A DNA stretch of 64,000 nt from Ammoniphilus sp. YIM 78166 (GTDB lineage: Bacteria > Bacillota > Bacilli > Aneurinibacillales > RAOX-1), in contig NZ_SDLR01000001.1 in assembly GCF_004522215.1 (NCBI RefSeq), positions 1,160,644 to 1,224,643 of the forward strand, given 5' to 3'. Both the position numbers and the translations under genes were made by a program. Shown here piece by piece: positions 48,248 through 55,079 of the stretch. Positions within the stretch are counted from its first letter, which is position 1, and every line of letters starts with the position of its first letter. Below the pieces are notes generated by a model, which saw only the letters and a program-made list of their open reading frames with translations, ran no database searches and was not told the DNA's origin.

Positions 48248-48718
48248 ATGATTAAGACCAAAAGGCTTTACTTATACCCTTGCACCAAACAAGTCATAGA
48301 GAAAATACGAAGGTTGAATGCTTACCCCTTAGGAGATCATATAGACCACTACGTGAACCAAGCCGCCCTTGACCCCAGCACTATAGGCTGGGGTCCGTGG
48401 TTTGCTGTCAGGAAAAAAGACAAACGTATTATCGGGGATATGGGCTTTTTCCAAAAGCCCTCACCTGACGGCACAGTAGAAATGGGCTGCAATATTATTT
48501 CACAAGCACAGGAAAAAGGATACGCAACAGAAGCAAGTAGGAGATTGATCCAGTGGGCCTTTGCTACCAAAGAGACGAGAAGAGTGATCGCTGTCTGCTA
48601 CGATCATAATATTCCCTCGATTAAGGTTCTAGAAAAGCTTGGGATGAAGAAGTACCTGACACAGAACAGAATGATCTATTGGGAAATCACGAAGGAAGCA
48701 GACGGAGCCAAATCTTAA
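48248..48718 (+). CDS. GNAT acetyltransferase (RimJ/RimL-like)
   Basis: 156 residues. KKDKRIIGDMGFF, then MGCNIISQAQEKGYATEASR (the acetyl-CoA loop), and VIAVCYDHNIPSIKVLEKLGM are typical of the RimJ/L-type N-terminal or small-molecule acetyltransferases. The target is unknown. Its start is ATG 48248 with GGGTGGGAG upstream. It is followed by a terminator shared with the OFA antiporter. Confidence 0.85.
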   Translation: MIKTKRLYLYPCTKQVIEKIRRLNAYPLGDHIDHYVNQAALDPSTIGWGPWFAVRKKDKRIIGDMGFFQKPSPDGTVEMGCNIISQAQEKGYATEASRRLIQWAFATKETRRVIAVCYDHNIPSIKVLEKLGMKKYLTQNRMIYWEITKEADGAKS

Positions 48719-48722
48719 TGTA

Positions 48723-48764
48723 AAAAAAAGGATGAACTCCTCCTACGAGGGTTCATCCTTTTTC
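48723..48764. terminator. Bidirectional terminator
   Basis: AAAGGATGAACTC pairs with GAGGGTTCATCCTTT, separating the GNAT and OFA genes, with A and T tracts. Confidence 0.85.
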
Positions 48765-48769
48765 GATTC

Positions 48770-50026
48770 TTAAGCAACTCCTTCTTTCTGCTGTTGCTGG
48801 TTACGCAATCTCTTGATATCTGCACGTAGGAAGATTGATATGACAAAAGCCAAGGCAATCAGTCCCAAGAAAACATAAAATACGGGAATGTAGCTGCCAG
48901 TTGAAGCTTTAATGTTACTGACTAGCATCGGCCCAATGATTCCGCCAAGGGACCAAGTGGTTAAGAGATATCCGTGAATCGCTCCTAGTTGTTTCGTGCC
49001 AAATAAATCTCCGATAAAAGCAGGAAGATTAGAGAAGCCACCGCCATAACAGCTTACAACAAGGAATATTAAGACTTGGAACAGAAGTACATTGGTCGTG
49101 ATCGGCAGAGTTGCAAATGCTATTATTTGAATGATAAAGAAAATTAAGTAAATGTTATGGCGACCAATGTAATCAGAGGCTGCTGCCCAGCCAAGTCGTC
49201 CTCCGCCGTTGAAGATCCCCATAATACCTACCATCGTTGCAGCAGCTGCTGCAGATAATCCTACAACATCTTGAGCCATGGGTGAAGCGACAGAAATCAT
49301 CATGATACCTGCACTGGTGTTCATAAGCATCATGGCCCAAAGCATCCAAAAATGCTTCGTTTTTACTGCTTCTTTGGAAGTCATTTGACGTAGATCCTTT
49401 AAAACTATCCTTTCACCAGATGCAATGGCCTTCTTTAATCCCTCAGGCATCCAGCCTTCTTTAGGGGGGGCAATGTAGGTAGCACCCAATACCATTAATG
49501 TAATATAGCAAACACCTAAAATATAAAAAGTGTTCGTAATACCTACAGATACAATCAAATTGGCTGCGAGAGGAGCAGTGGCAAGAGCCCCGGAACCAAA
49601 ACCAAGTACAGCCATCCCTGTCGCTAAACCTCTACGATCGGGGAACCATTTAACAAGTGTAGAAACCGGCGCAATGTAACCGATACCAAGACCGAGTCCA
49701 CTTAATAAACCGTAGGTAAGCAAGAATAACATTGAGGAGTCTATAGCAACAGCAAAACCAGAACCGACTTGACCCAAACCGAATAACAAGGCAGCGAATA
49801 AAGCGGAGTTTCTTGGGCCTTGTCTCTCTACAAACTTCCCGAAGATCGCCGCAGACATTCCTGCAAGCGCCATCATTATTGTAAAAGCCAGAGTAACATC
49901 AGTTTCTGACCAACCCATTGTTTCAACCAACGGCTTTTTATAAACACTGTAAGCGTATGCAGCACCGATTGAAATGTGAATAGCAATAGCAGATAAAGCA
50001 ATGAGCCATCTGTTTTTCGTTTTCAT
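48770..50026 (-). CDS. OFA family MFS antiporter (oxalate/formate type)
   Basis: 418 residues, 12 helices. ISIGAAYAYSVYKKPL at the N-terminus, then GIGYIAPVSTLVKWFPDRRGLATGMAV, the OFA signature before helix 5, and YGGGFSNLPAFIGDLFG near the C-terminal half. The family exchanges oxalate/formate, lactate or similar carboxylates. ATG 50026 follows AAGGAGG at a nine-base distance. No oxalyl-CoA decarboxylase is nearby, but a CaiB-type CoA-transferase is at 1746. Substrate uncertain. Confidence 0.88.
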   Translation of the reverse strand: MKTKNRWLIALSAIAIHISIGAAYAYSVYKKPLVETMGWSETDVTLAFTIMMALAGMSAAIFGKFVERQGPRNSALFAALLFGLGQVGSGFAVAIDSSMLFLLTYGLLSGLGLGIGYIAPVSTLVKWFPDRRGLATGMAVLGFGSGALATAPLAANLIVSVGITNTFYILGVCYITLMVLGATYIAPPKEGWMPEGLKKAIASGERIVLKDLRQMTSKEAVKTKHFWMLWAMMLMNTSAGIMMISVASPMAQDVVGLSAAAAATMVGIMGIFNGGGRLGWAAASDYIGRHNIYLIFFIIQIIAFATLPITTNVLLFQVLIFLVVSCYGGGFSNLPAFIGDLFGTKQLGAIHGYLLTTWSLGGIIGPMLVSNIKASTGSYIPVFYVFLGLIALAFVISIFLRADIKRLRNQQQQKEGVA

Positions 50027-50389
50027 TACATCCTCCTTGAATTTTATTTTCTCTATACTTGTAATTACTCCAATTATAATAAGTTTTTGAATGTTTGACA
50101 TAATTTAGAGGCAAGTGGTTCAAATTGCGGTGTAAAGAGTTGGAATTAGAGGCTGAAATGCGTTAAACACCCGGGGGGGACCGACTAATTCTAGCAAGGC
50201 TTTAACCTTAACTAAATTTTAAAGATCAAGTAACATTCCTGTAACATAAAGCCGTTATGATGTAATTAATCAATTTGACCCCCTTAGAAATAAACCTTGG
50301 ACTTGCTTTTCAGCAAGTCCATTTTTTTTTACCCGTATGATGGTTACCATAAAAGGAAAATAAGTATTGACGGAAAGGAAGAGATATTA
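50027..50389. other. Divergent intergenic region between OFA antiporter and glutamate dehydrogenase
   Basis: The 363-bp spacer has no convincing protein gene. It contains a -10-like TATGAT near 50262, the strong hairpin/T-tract at 50298-50330 and a region with CCCGGGGGGGA at about 50170. The region may encode a short regulatory RNA or the leader of the dehydrogenase. Confidence 0.4.
50298..50330 (+). terminator. Intrinsic terminator in the 5' leader of glutamate dehydrogenase
   Basis: TGGACTTGCT (50298-50306, with flanks) pairs with AGCAAGTCCA (50312-50321), followed by nine T. No plus-strand gene lies upstream of it in this region, so it may be a leader attenuator, or end a small RNA transcribed from 50100-50300. 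Confidence 0.8.
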
Positions 50390-51769
50390 ATGGCAAGTCA
50401 AACAGGCGCAATCGTTCAACGTTCGTTAGATGCGCTACTCGAGGATCCATCTTTTTTACCAGAGGTTCAGGGAAATAGCCGGATCCAGGCTTTTACTTCT
50501 TTAGCAGCCATTCTTTCTACCCCAAACCAAATTCACAAAGCGTTCTTGCGGATACCTTTGGAAAACGGAAATGTCGTTCGGATTCCAGCTTATCGCGTTC
50601 AGCATAATAACACCCTTGGCCCTTATAAAGGAGGGATTCGCTTCCACGAATCTGTCAATGAGGAGGAAGTAACGAATCTTGCAGCGTTAATGACCTTGAA
50701 GAATGCCCTTCACGATGTTCCATTTGGAGGGGGAAAAGGTGGCGTGGCCATTAATCCAAGAGACTATTCAGTCAAGGAATTGCATCTAATCAGTACAAAA
50801 TATGTTCAATATTTCAGTGATAGTTTAGGTCCAGATAAGGATATTCCTGCACCAGATGTGGGGACAGGGGATCGGGAAATGGATTGGATGACGGCAGAAT
50901 ACAAAAGCATCCGTCCTGGAAAGCCATATAGGGGTAGCTTTACCGGAAAGAGTGTAGTAAACGGAGGTTCCCTAGGACGTCGGGAAGCCACAGGAAAGGG
51001 CGTATATTTTACATTTCGCTATATGCTGCATGACTTTCTCGAGGAGCAGAGTAAGTGGCTAGATGGAAAAGAAAACATTTTCGCCCAAACCGCATTAGCC
51101 CATAAGGATCGTCTTCTGAAAATCGCGGTACAGGGCTTTGGCAATGTAGGCTCTATTGCTGCACTTGAAGCTTATCAGGATAACCATTTACATACGAAGG
51201 TTATTGCGGTAAGCGACCGAAATGTAACCCTCTACAATGAAGAGGGATTAGACATTCCCACCCTTTTGGATTTTGCTACAGGCAACAGGGGAGACCTTCC
51301 TGTAACAGAAGAGCAATTGGGCATCTGTGGAGTTAAAGCAAGTATTCTCGACCGTGAGGAGGTCCTTTATCTAGAAACTGACGTTCTGATTCTGGCCGCT
51401 CTGGAGGATCAAGTCCACAAAGACAATGTAGATAAGATTCAAGCAAGAATCCTTGTAGAAGGAGCGAACGCACCAGTAACAGGGGACGCCGACAAGATAT
51501 TAAATGATAAGGGGATCATCGTCATACCGGATATTCTGGCCAATGCGGGTGGTGTCATCGTTTCTTATTTTGAATGGTTGCAAGGGCGTGAAACACAGTT
51601 TTACTCAGAAGATGAAGTTTTTCGGCTCCTTTTTCAAAAAATGCAGACAACCTTGGACACCATCCTGCCTCAGTACTTTGGAGATCCATATTCGCTGCGC
51701 CAGAACTGTTATATTCATGCTGTCATGAAGCTATCGACCGTTCTTCACAGGCAAGGAAAGCTGTATTAA
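50390..51769 (+). CDS. Glutamate dehydrogenase
   Basis: 459 residues. NTLGPYKGGIRFHESVNEEEV with the catalytic Lys, FGGGKGGVAINPRDYS, then PAPDVGTGDREMDWM and the Rossmann motif VQGFGNVGSIAALEAY. SGGRREATGKG-type sequence GGSLGRREATGKGV follows. It interconverts glutamate and 2-oxoglutarate, most likely with NAD. About 25 residues (DGKENIFAQTALAHK) inserted before the Rossmann motif make it longer than GudB/RocG. ATG 50390 follows AAAGGAAG; a terminator-like hairpin lies 60 bases upstream. Confidence 0.9.
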   Translation: MASQTGAIVQRSLDALLEDPSFLPEVQGNSRIQAFTSLAAILSTPNQIHKAFLRIPLENGNVVRIPAYRVQHNNTLGPYKGGIRFHESVNEEEVTNLAALMTLKNALHDVPFGGGKGGVAINPRDYSVKELHLISTKYVQYFSDSLGPDKDIPAPDVGTGDREMDWMTAEYKSIRPGKPYRGSFTGKSVVNGGSLGRREATGKGVYFTFRYMLHDFLEEQSKWLDGKENIFAQTALAHKDRLLKIAVQGFGNVGSIAALEAYQDNHLHTKVIAVSDRNVTLYNEEGLDIPTLLDFATGNRGDLPVTEEQLGICGVKASILDREEVLYLETDVLILAALEDQVHKDNVDKIQARILVEGANAPVTGDADKILNDKGIIVIPDILANAGGVIVSYFEWLQGRETQFYSEDEVFRLLFQKMQTTLDTILPQYFGDPYSLRQNCYIHAVMKLSTVLHRQGKLY

Positions 51770-51804
51770 TCTTGCTTCTACCGTGCCCTCTGGTATATAA
51801 TATT

Positions 51805-51833
51805 GCCCCTGCACAATCGTGCCAGGGGCTTTT
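51805..51833 (+). terminator. Terminator after glutamate dehydrogenase
   Basis: GCCCCTGCAC pairs with GTGCCAGGGGC around AATC, followed by TTTT. Confidence 0.8.
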
Positions 51834-51892
51834 CTGAGTTCGATTTTTTTCTGCATTCCTAGGCATCCGTACAATCAAGTTCTTCTAACTCT

Positions 51893-51901
51893 CATAGATT
51901 A
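51893..51901 (+). promoter_or_regulatory. Mother-cell-type -10 element, YjcZ copy 1
   Basis: CATAGATTA fits the sigma-K -10 consensus CATANNNTA and is 32 bases before the ATG. The same element occurs 32-33 bases before copies two (52164) and four (52645), inside a conserved upstream block beginning CTAGGC. Confidence 0.5.
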
Positions 51902-51932
51902 TAGTAATCACTGAGAAAGGAGGCAGATCATT

Positions 51933-52043
51933 ATGGGTGTACCTTTCGCTGGTGGGGCTGGATTGTTAGGTGGAGGCCTGGCGTTCATTCTCGTACTCTA
52001 TATCTTGCTCGTGATCATTGCTAGACCCGGGTTTATTGCTTAA
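51933..52043 (+). CDS. YjcZ-family sporulation miniprotein, copy 1
   Basis: 36 residues: MGVPFAGGAGLLGGG then the hydrophobic segment LAFILVLYILLVIIARPG. GAAAGGAGG lies upstream. YjcZ-type proteins are single-helix, glycine-led miniproteins found only in spore formers; their exact role (spore coat, membrane) is not known. Copy 4 (52686) is almost identical at DNA level. Confidence 0.8.
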   Translation: MGVPFAGGAGLLGGGLAFILVLYILLVIIARPGFIA

Positions 52044-52051
52044 TTAAACTC

Positions 52052-52086
52052 GAGAAAAAGGGGACCTCAAGTTGGGGTTCTCTTTT
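52052..52086 (+). terminator. Weak terminator after YjcZ copy 1
   Basis: GAGAA...TTCTC with an inner ACC/GGT helix, then TTTTG; only moderately convincing. Confidence 0.45.
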
Positions 52087-52163
52087 GTTTGGCTAAAAAA
52101 TTGCTAGGCATCTACCTAAAGCTCCTACTCTAGGCATTCATACAGGCAAATCTGGAGTTATCT

Positions 52164-52172
52164 CATAGAATA
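52164..52172 (+). promoter_or_regulatory. Mother-cell-type -10 element, YjcZ copy 2
   Basis: CATAGAATA, sigma-K-like, 32 bases before ATG 52204. Confidence 0.45.
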
Positions 52173-52203
52173 AAGTAACCAATGAGAAAGGGGGAAGATC
52201 AAG

Positions 52204-52311
52204 ATGGGTGTACCTTACGCTGGTGGAGTTGGTTTAGGTGGTGGCCTGGCGTTCATCCTCGTGCTTTATATCTTGCTAGTGATTATTGCTCGTCCTGGAT
52301 TCCTATATTAA
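52204..52311 (+). CDS. YjcZ-family miniprotein, copy 2
   Basis: 35 residues MGVPYAGGVGLGGG followed by the same hydrophobic segment and the ending ARPGFLY. GAAAGGGGG precedes it. It diverges from copies 1 and 4 in the Gly-rich head but keeps the helix. Confidence 0.78.
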   Translation: MGVPYAGGVGLGGGLAFILVLYILLVIIARPGFLY

Positions 52312-52408
52312 TCGAGGGCACAGAATTTCTAGTTACTAGGCAACAGAACAAGCAAAATCCTCCAATCTTAATATAATGAAGTAAGTTGGAACGAAAGGAG
52401 GAAACAAC

Positions 52409-52504
52409 ATGAGTGCAGTAGCTGGATTGGGTGGCGGATTGGCGTTCATTCTTGTTCTCTATATCTTGCTTGTTATCATTGCTCGTCCTGGATTCTTCTA
52501 CTAA
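52409..52504 (+). CDS. YjcZ-family miniprotein, copy 3
   Basis: 31 residues MSAVAGLGGG, then the conserved helix and ARPGFFY. AAAGGAGG precedes ATG 52409. This copy lacks the MGVP head and the close CATANNNTA element; TATAAT at 52372 may serve as -10. Confidence 0.75.
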   Translation: MSAVAGLGGGLAFILVLYILLVIIARPGFFY

Positions 52505-52518
52505 TCTAGGCGGCTGAA

Positions 52519-52554
52519 GGAAAAGGGGTGCTATCAGGCAGCCCCTTTTCCTAT
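52519..52554 (+). terminator. Terminator after YjcZ copy 3
   Basis: GGAAAAGGGG pairs with CCCCTTTTCC (52519-52551). Confidence 0.78.
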
Positions 52555-52644
52555 TTCCAAGCAACTATAAGGAGGCCTCTTGGACTAGCCGCCTAATCTG
52601 GGCTGTTTTCCTAGGCTGAAATCCAAGCAAGTCATCCGATTTCT

Positions 52645-52653
52645 CATAGAATA
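52645..52653 (+). promoter_or_regulatory. Mother-cell-type -10 element, YjcZ copy 4
   Basis: CATAGAATA, sigma-K-like, 33 bases before ATG 52686, in the same upstream block as copies 1 and 2. Confidence 0.45.
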
Positions 52654-52685
52654 TAGTAATCACTAAGGAAAGGGGGCAGTTCAAG

Positions 52686-52796
52686 ATGGGTGTACCTTTT
52701 GCTGGTGGGGCTGGATTGTTAGGTGGAGGCCTAGCGTTCATTCTCGTACTCTACATCTTGCTCGTGATTATCGCTCGTCCTGGATTCCTAGTTTAA
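52686..52796 (+). CDS. YjcZ-family miniprotein, copy 4
   Basis: 36 residues, MGVPFAGGAGLLGGG then the hydrophobic helix and ARPGFLV. Nucleotide identity to copy 1 extends through the upstream region, showing a recent duplication. AAAGGGGG precedes ATG 52686. Confidence 0.8.
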   Translation: MGVPFAGGAGLLGGGLAFILVLYILLVIIARPGFLV

Positions 52797-52810
52797 TCCA
52801 AGGACTGGTA

Positions 52811-52839
52811 AGAGGGGCTTCTTGAAGAAGCCCCTCTTT
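52811..52839 (+). terminator. Terminator after YjcZ copy 4
   Basis: AGAGGGGCTTCTT pairs with GAAGAAGCCCCTCT, then TTT. Confidence 0.85.
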
Positions 52840-52915
52840 GTATTGTTCACTATTATAAGCTACAATAGTCACTGAAATACATTATCCTAGAAAAGTAGAA
52901 AAGAGGGGCCACTCC

Positions 52916-53209
52916 ATGATTAATCGAATTGTCCTAGTCAAGTTTTCTGATGAAACTACAAACGAGCAATTACAAGAGGTTATCAACCGTTTCAAAGCGT
53001 TAAAGGATCATCTTACAGGTATCGTTGAAATTCAAGCTGGCCTCAACTTTGCAGAAAGAAGCAAAGAATATCAAGTTGTTTTAAGCGTACGCTTTGAAAA
53101 CGAAGCTGCCCTTGAAGCCTATGTGTCAAATGCCGAACACCAAGCGGTTGCTGCCTACATAAGAGAAGTAGGAAGAGTGGACAGTATCGGGGTAGATTTT
53201 AAATTATAA
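52916..53209 (+). CDS. Dabb (stress-responsive alpha-beta barrel) protein
   Basis: 97 residues. MINRIVLVKFSDETTNEQL at the N-terminus, GIVEIQAGLNFAERSKEYQ in the middle and YVSNAEHQAVAAYIREV at the end match the Dabb/A-B barrel fold, which forms dimeric barrels in stress or polyketide proteins. No catalytic residue can be assigned. AGAGGGG lies before ATG 52916. A terminator ends it. Confidence 0.85.
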   Translation: MINRIVLVKFSDETTNEQLQEVINRFKALKDHLTGIVEIQAGLNFAERSKEYQVVLSVRFENEAALEAYVSNAEHQAVAAYIREVGRVDSIGVDFKL

Positions 53210-53228
53210 GGAAACCATGGTGAATAAT

Positions 53229-53274
53229 AGCTCTGCCAATAAAGGGAACCCATCCTTTAGGGCAGAGCTATTTC
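53229..53274 (+). terminator. Terminator after the Dabb gene
   Basis: AGCTCTGCC (53229-53237) pairs with GGCAGAGCT (53261-53269), then TTTCC. Confidence 0.75.
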
Positions 53275-53410
53275 CATTTTGGAGGTGGACTCTTGAAAGT
53301 TAAAGCCTGTCCACCATTTCATCATTTTCCGATCGTTTGTTAGTTTATTAATGGATGAACTTTTCCAGATGCTGCATACTAAGAAATATGCTATTTAGAG
53401 GAGGGTAACC

Positions 53411-54415
53411 ATGTCTGAAAAAACTACACGGCTATCCAGTGCGGAGCTTGGAGGGCTCTGGAAGCATTATATACAAGATACCATGTCTGTTTGCTTCCTA
53501 AGATATTTTTTACATCATCTCCAAGATGAGCAGTTAAAGGTAGTTATCCAAAAGGCATTGAGTTATTCCGAAACACATTTAGTACAAATCAGAGAAATCT
53601 TTCATTTCGAGAATATTCCTATACCTGTTGGCTTTACCACAGAGGATGTTGATCTAAGTGCTCCCCCTTTATTTCATGATCCTTACGCCTTGAGCTTTGT
53701 TTATATCATGAGTAGGATGGAGATGATCTCATATTCCTTTACCACTTCAAGTGTGGGACGGGAAGATGTTCGGACGCTTTTTACTCAATGCTTGCAACAC
53801 GCTAATGAGCTTTATAATGATTCAACTTCGCTTATGATTTCAATTGGAATTTATGATCGAGCCCCGATGATTAACTATCCTAGGAAAATAGAGTTTGTTC
53901 AAAATGAATCCCTGCTCTTGGGTTATATCGGAAAAAAAAGACCTCTGAACGCATTGGAGCTGTCGGAGATCTTTTTAAACATTGAGCGGAACTACTTTGC
54001 CACCGTATTTTGTCTAGGATTACTTCAAGTGGTCAAAGACAAGGAGATAAAAAAATACATCCAAAGAGGAAAAGACATTTGTGATAAGCAAGTCAAGCTC
54101 TTTAATGAACTTCTCATGAATGAGGATCTTCTAGGAACGGTTCCCATCACGATGGAACTGACGGATTCTACAACTTCTCCATTTTCCGACAAGCTGATCG
54201 TAGGACTTTTCCACGCCCTCAATTCGCTTGATATCACACTAATCGGACACGCATTATCCATGTCTATGAGGGCTGATTTGGCGGCTCACTATAGCAAACT
54301 GATCTTGGAAATTATACTCTATGGAAAGGAAGGGTTTAATATTATGGTTGATCGGAAGTGGCTTGAACAGCCGCCACAAGCCACGGACCGCAGGGATTTA
54401 ATCAGGTCTCAATAA
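53411..54415 (+). CDS. DUF3231 ferritin-like protein
   Basis: 334 residues formed of two similar halves, each a helical bundle with LSSAELGGLWKHYIQD and LNALELSEIFLNIERNYFA. DUF3231 is a ferritin-like family abundant in Bacillus; a role in spore or biofilm matrix has been suggested for relatives, none proved here. GAGGAGGG precedes ATG 53411. Confidence 0.8.
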   Translation: MSEKTTRLSSAELGGLWKHYIQDTMSVCFLRYFLHHLQDEQLKVVIQKALSYSETHLVQIREIFHFENIPIPVGFTTEDVDLSAPPLFHDPYALSFVYIMSRMEMISYSFTTSSVGREDVRTLFTQCLQHANELYNDSTSLMISIGIYDRAPMINYPRKIEFVQNESLLLGYIGKKRPLNALELSEIFLNIERNYFATVFCLGLLQVVKDKEIKKYIQRGKDICDKQVKLFNELLMNEDLLGTVPITMELTDSTTSPFSDKLIVGLFHALNSLDITLIGHALSMSMRADLAAHYSKLILEIILYGKEGFNIMVDRKWLEQPPQATDRRDLIRSQ

Positions 54416-54442
54416 AAGAGCCTCCACAACGGAGGCTCTTTT
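54414..54442. terminator. Bidirectional terminator
   Basis: AAAAGAGCCTCC (54414-54425) pairs with GGAGGCTCTTTT (54431-54442). It lies between convergent DUF3231 and Spo0E genes. Confidence 0.88.
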
Positions 54443-54655
54443 CTAGATGATTTCTTTTTTATGCATAGATTTCACTTTCAATCTTTGGTATTCCAGGATT
54501 CGTTCATCAATCACTTGACTAATTTCTACCACCTTCTGATGGGTTAATGAACCCGTCCTAGCGGATGCTGCATACATAAGTTCTCTTAGGCGATCGATTT
54601 CTGCTTGAAGACTATCCAATGTTGCCCTTCCCCTGTCCCATTTTTTTCGGTACAT
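54443..54655 (-). CDS. Spo0E-family aspartyl-phosphate phosphatase
   Basis: 70 residues. LQAEIDRLRELMYAA then EISQVIDERILEYQRL form the two helices, with SQVID as the SxxLD-type phosphatase signature. Members remove phosphate from Spo0A~P, delaying sporulation. ATG 54655 follows GGGGAGAG. It is in front of, but divergent from, a PAS histidine kinase that could feed the same relay. It is the second Spo0E-like protein in the window, the other at 6763. Confidence 0.85.
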   Translation of the reverse strand: MYRKKWDRGRATLDSLQAEIDRLRELMYAASARTGSLTHQKVVEISQVIDERILEYQRLKVKSMHKKEII

Positions 54656-55079
54656 TTTTTATCTCTCCCCAGAGATTCATATGTAATATTACCTAATATC
54701 ATACAAGGAAAAAAGTCCTAGTTCAAAACAATTTTTTCGTCATTATCCAACAAGCTTCTACAGGATTCTTTGTGGTGTATCGTGCTCCTTTTCAAGTATA
54801 ATACGAAAGTATGGATGCTACCAATGAGCTATGGGTCTTTCCCATCAATAAGAAGGTTGAACCCATTTATTAAAAATATGGATTTAAGACACTTGGAGCA
54901 TTAACCATGATTCATGTCTTCTTGGGGGCCGCAGTATCGCCGAAATCCGAGAAGGTTAAGTAATTGGATGCCCCTCCTTTTTTCGTTAATAGATTCCTAT
55001 GGTATACTACTTCTAGAATGACTACGAGTGAGAGTGATGATAAGTATGAATATGGTTGAGCTAAGGAAGGGTTTGACTT
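54656..55079 (+). other. Divergent spacer with a structured leader upstream of the histidine kinase
   Basis: The 424-bp spacer has no protein gene I can support. From about 54835 it contains successive hairpins (ATGGG/CCCAT; AAGACA/TGTCTT) and a nested stem GGGGGC/GCCCC with ATCC/GGAT inside (54924-54975) followed by CTCCTTTTTT. This could be a regulatory RNA or attenuator; the sequence does not match a riboswitch class that I recognise. Confidence 0.4.
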
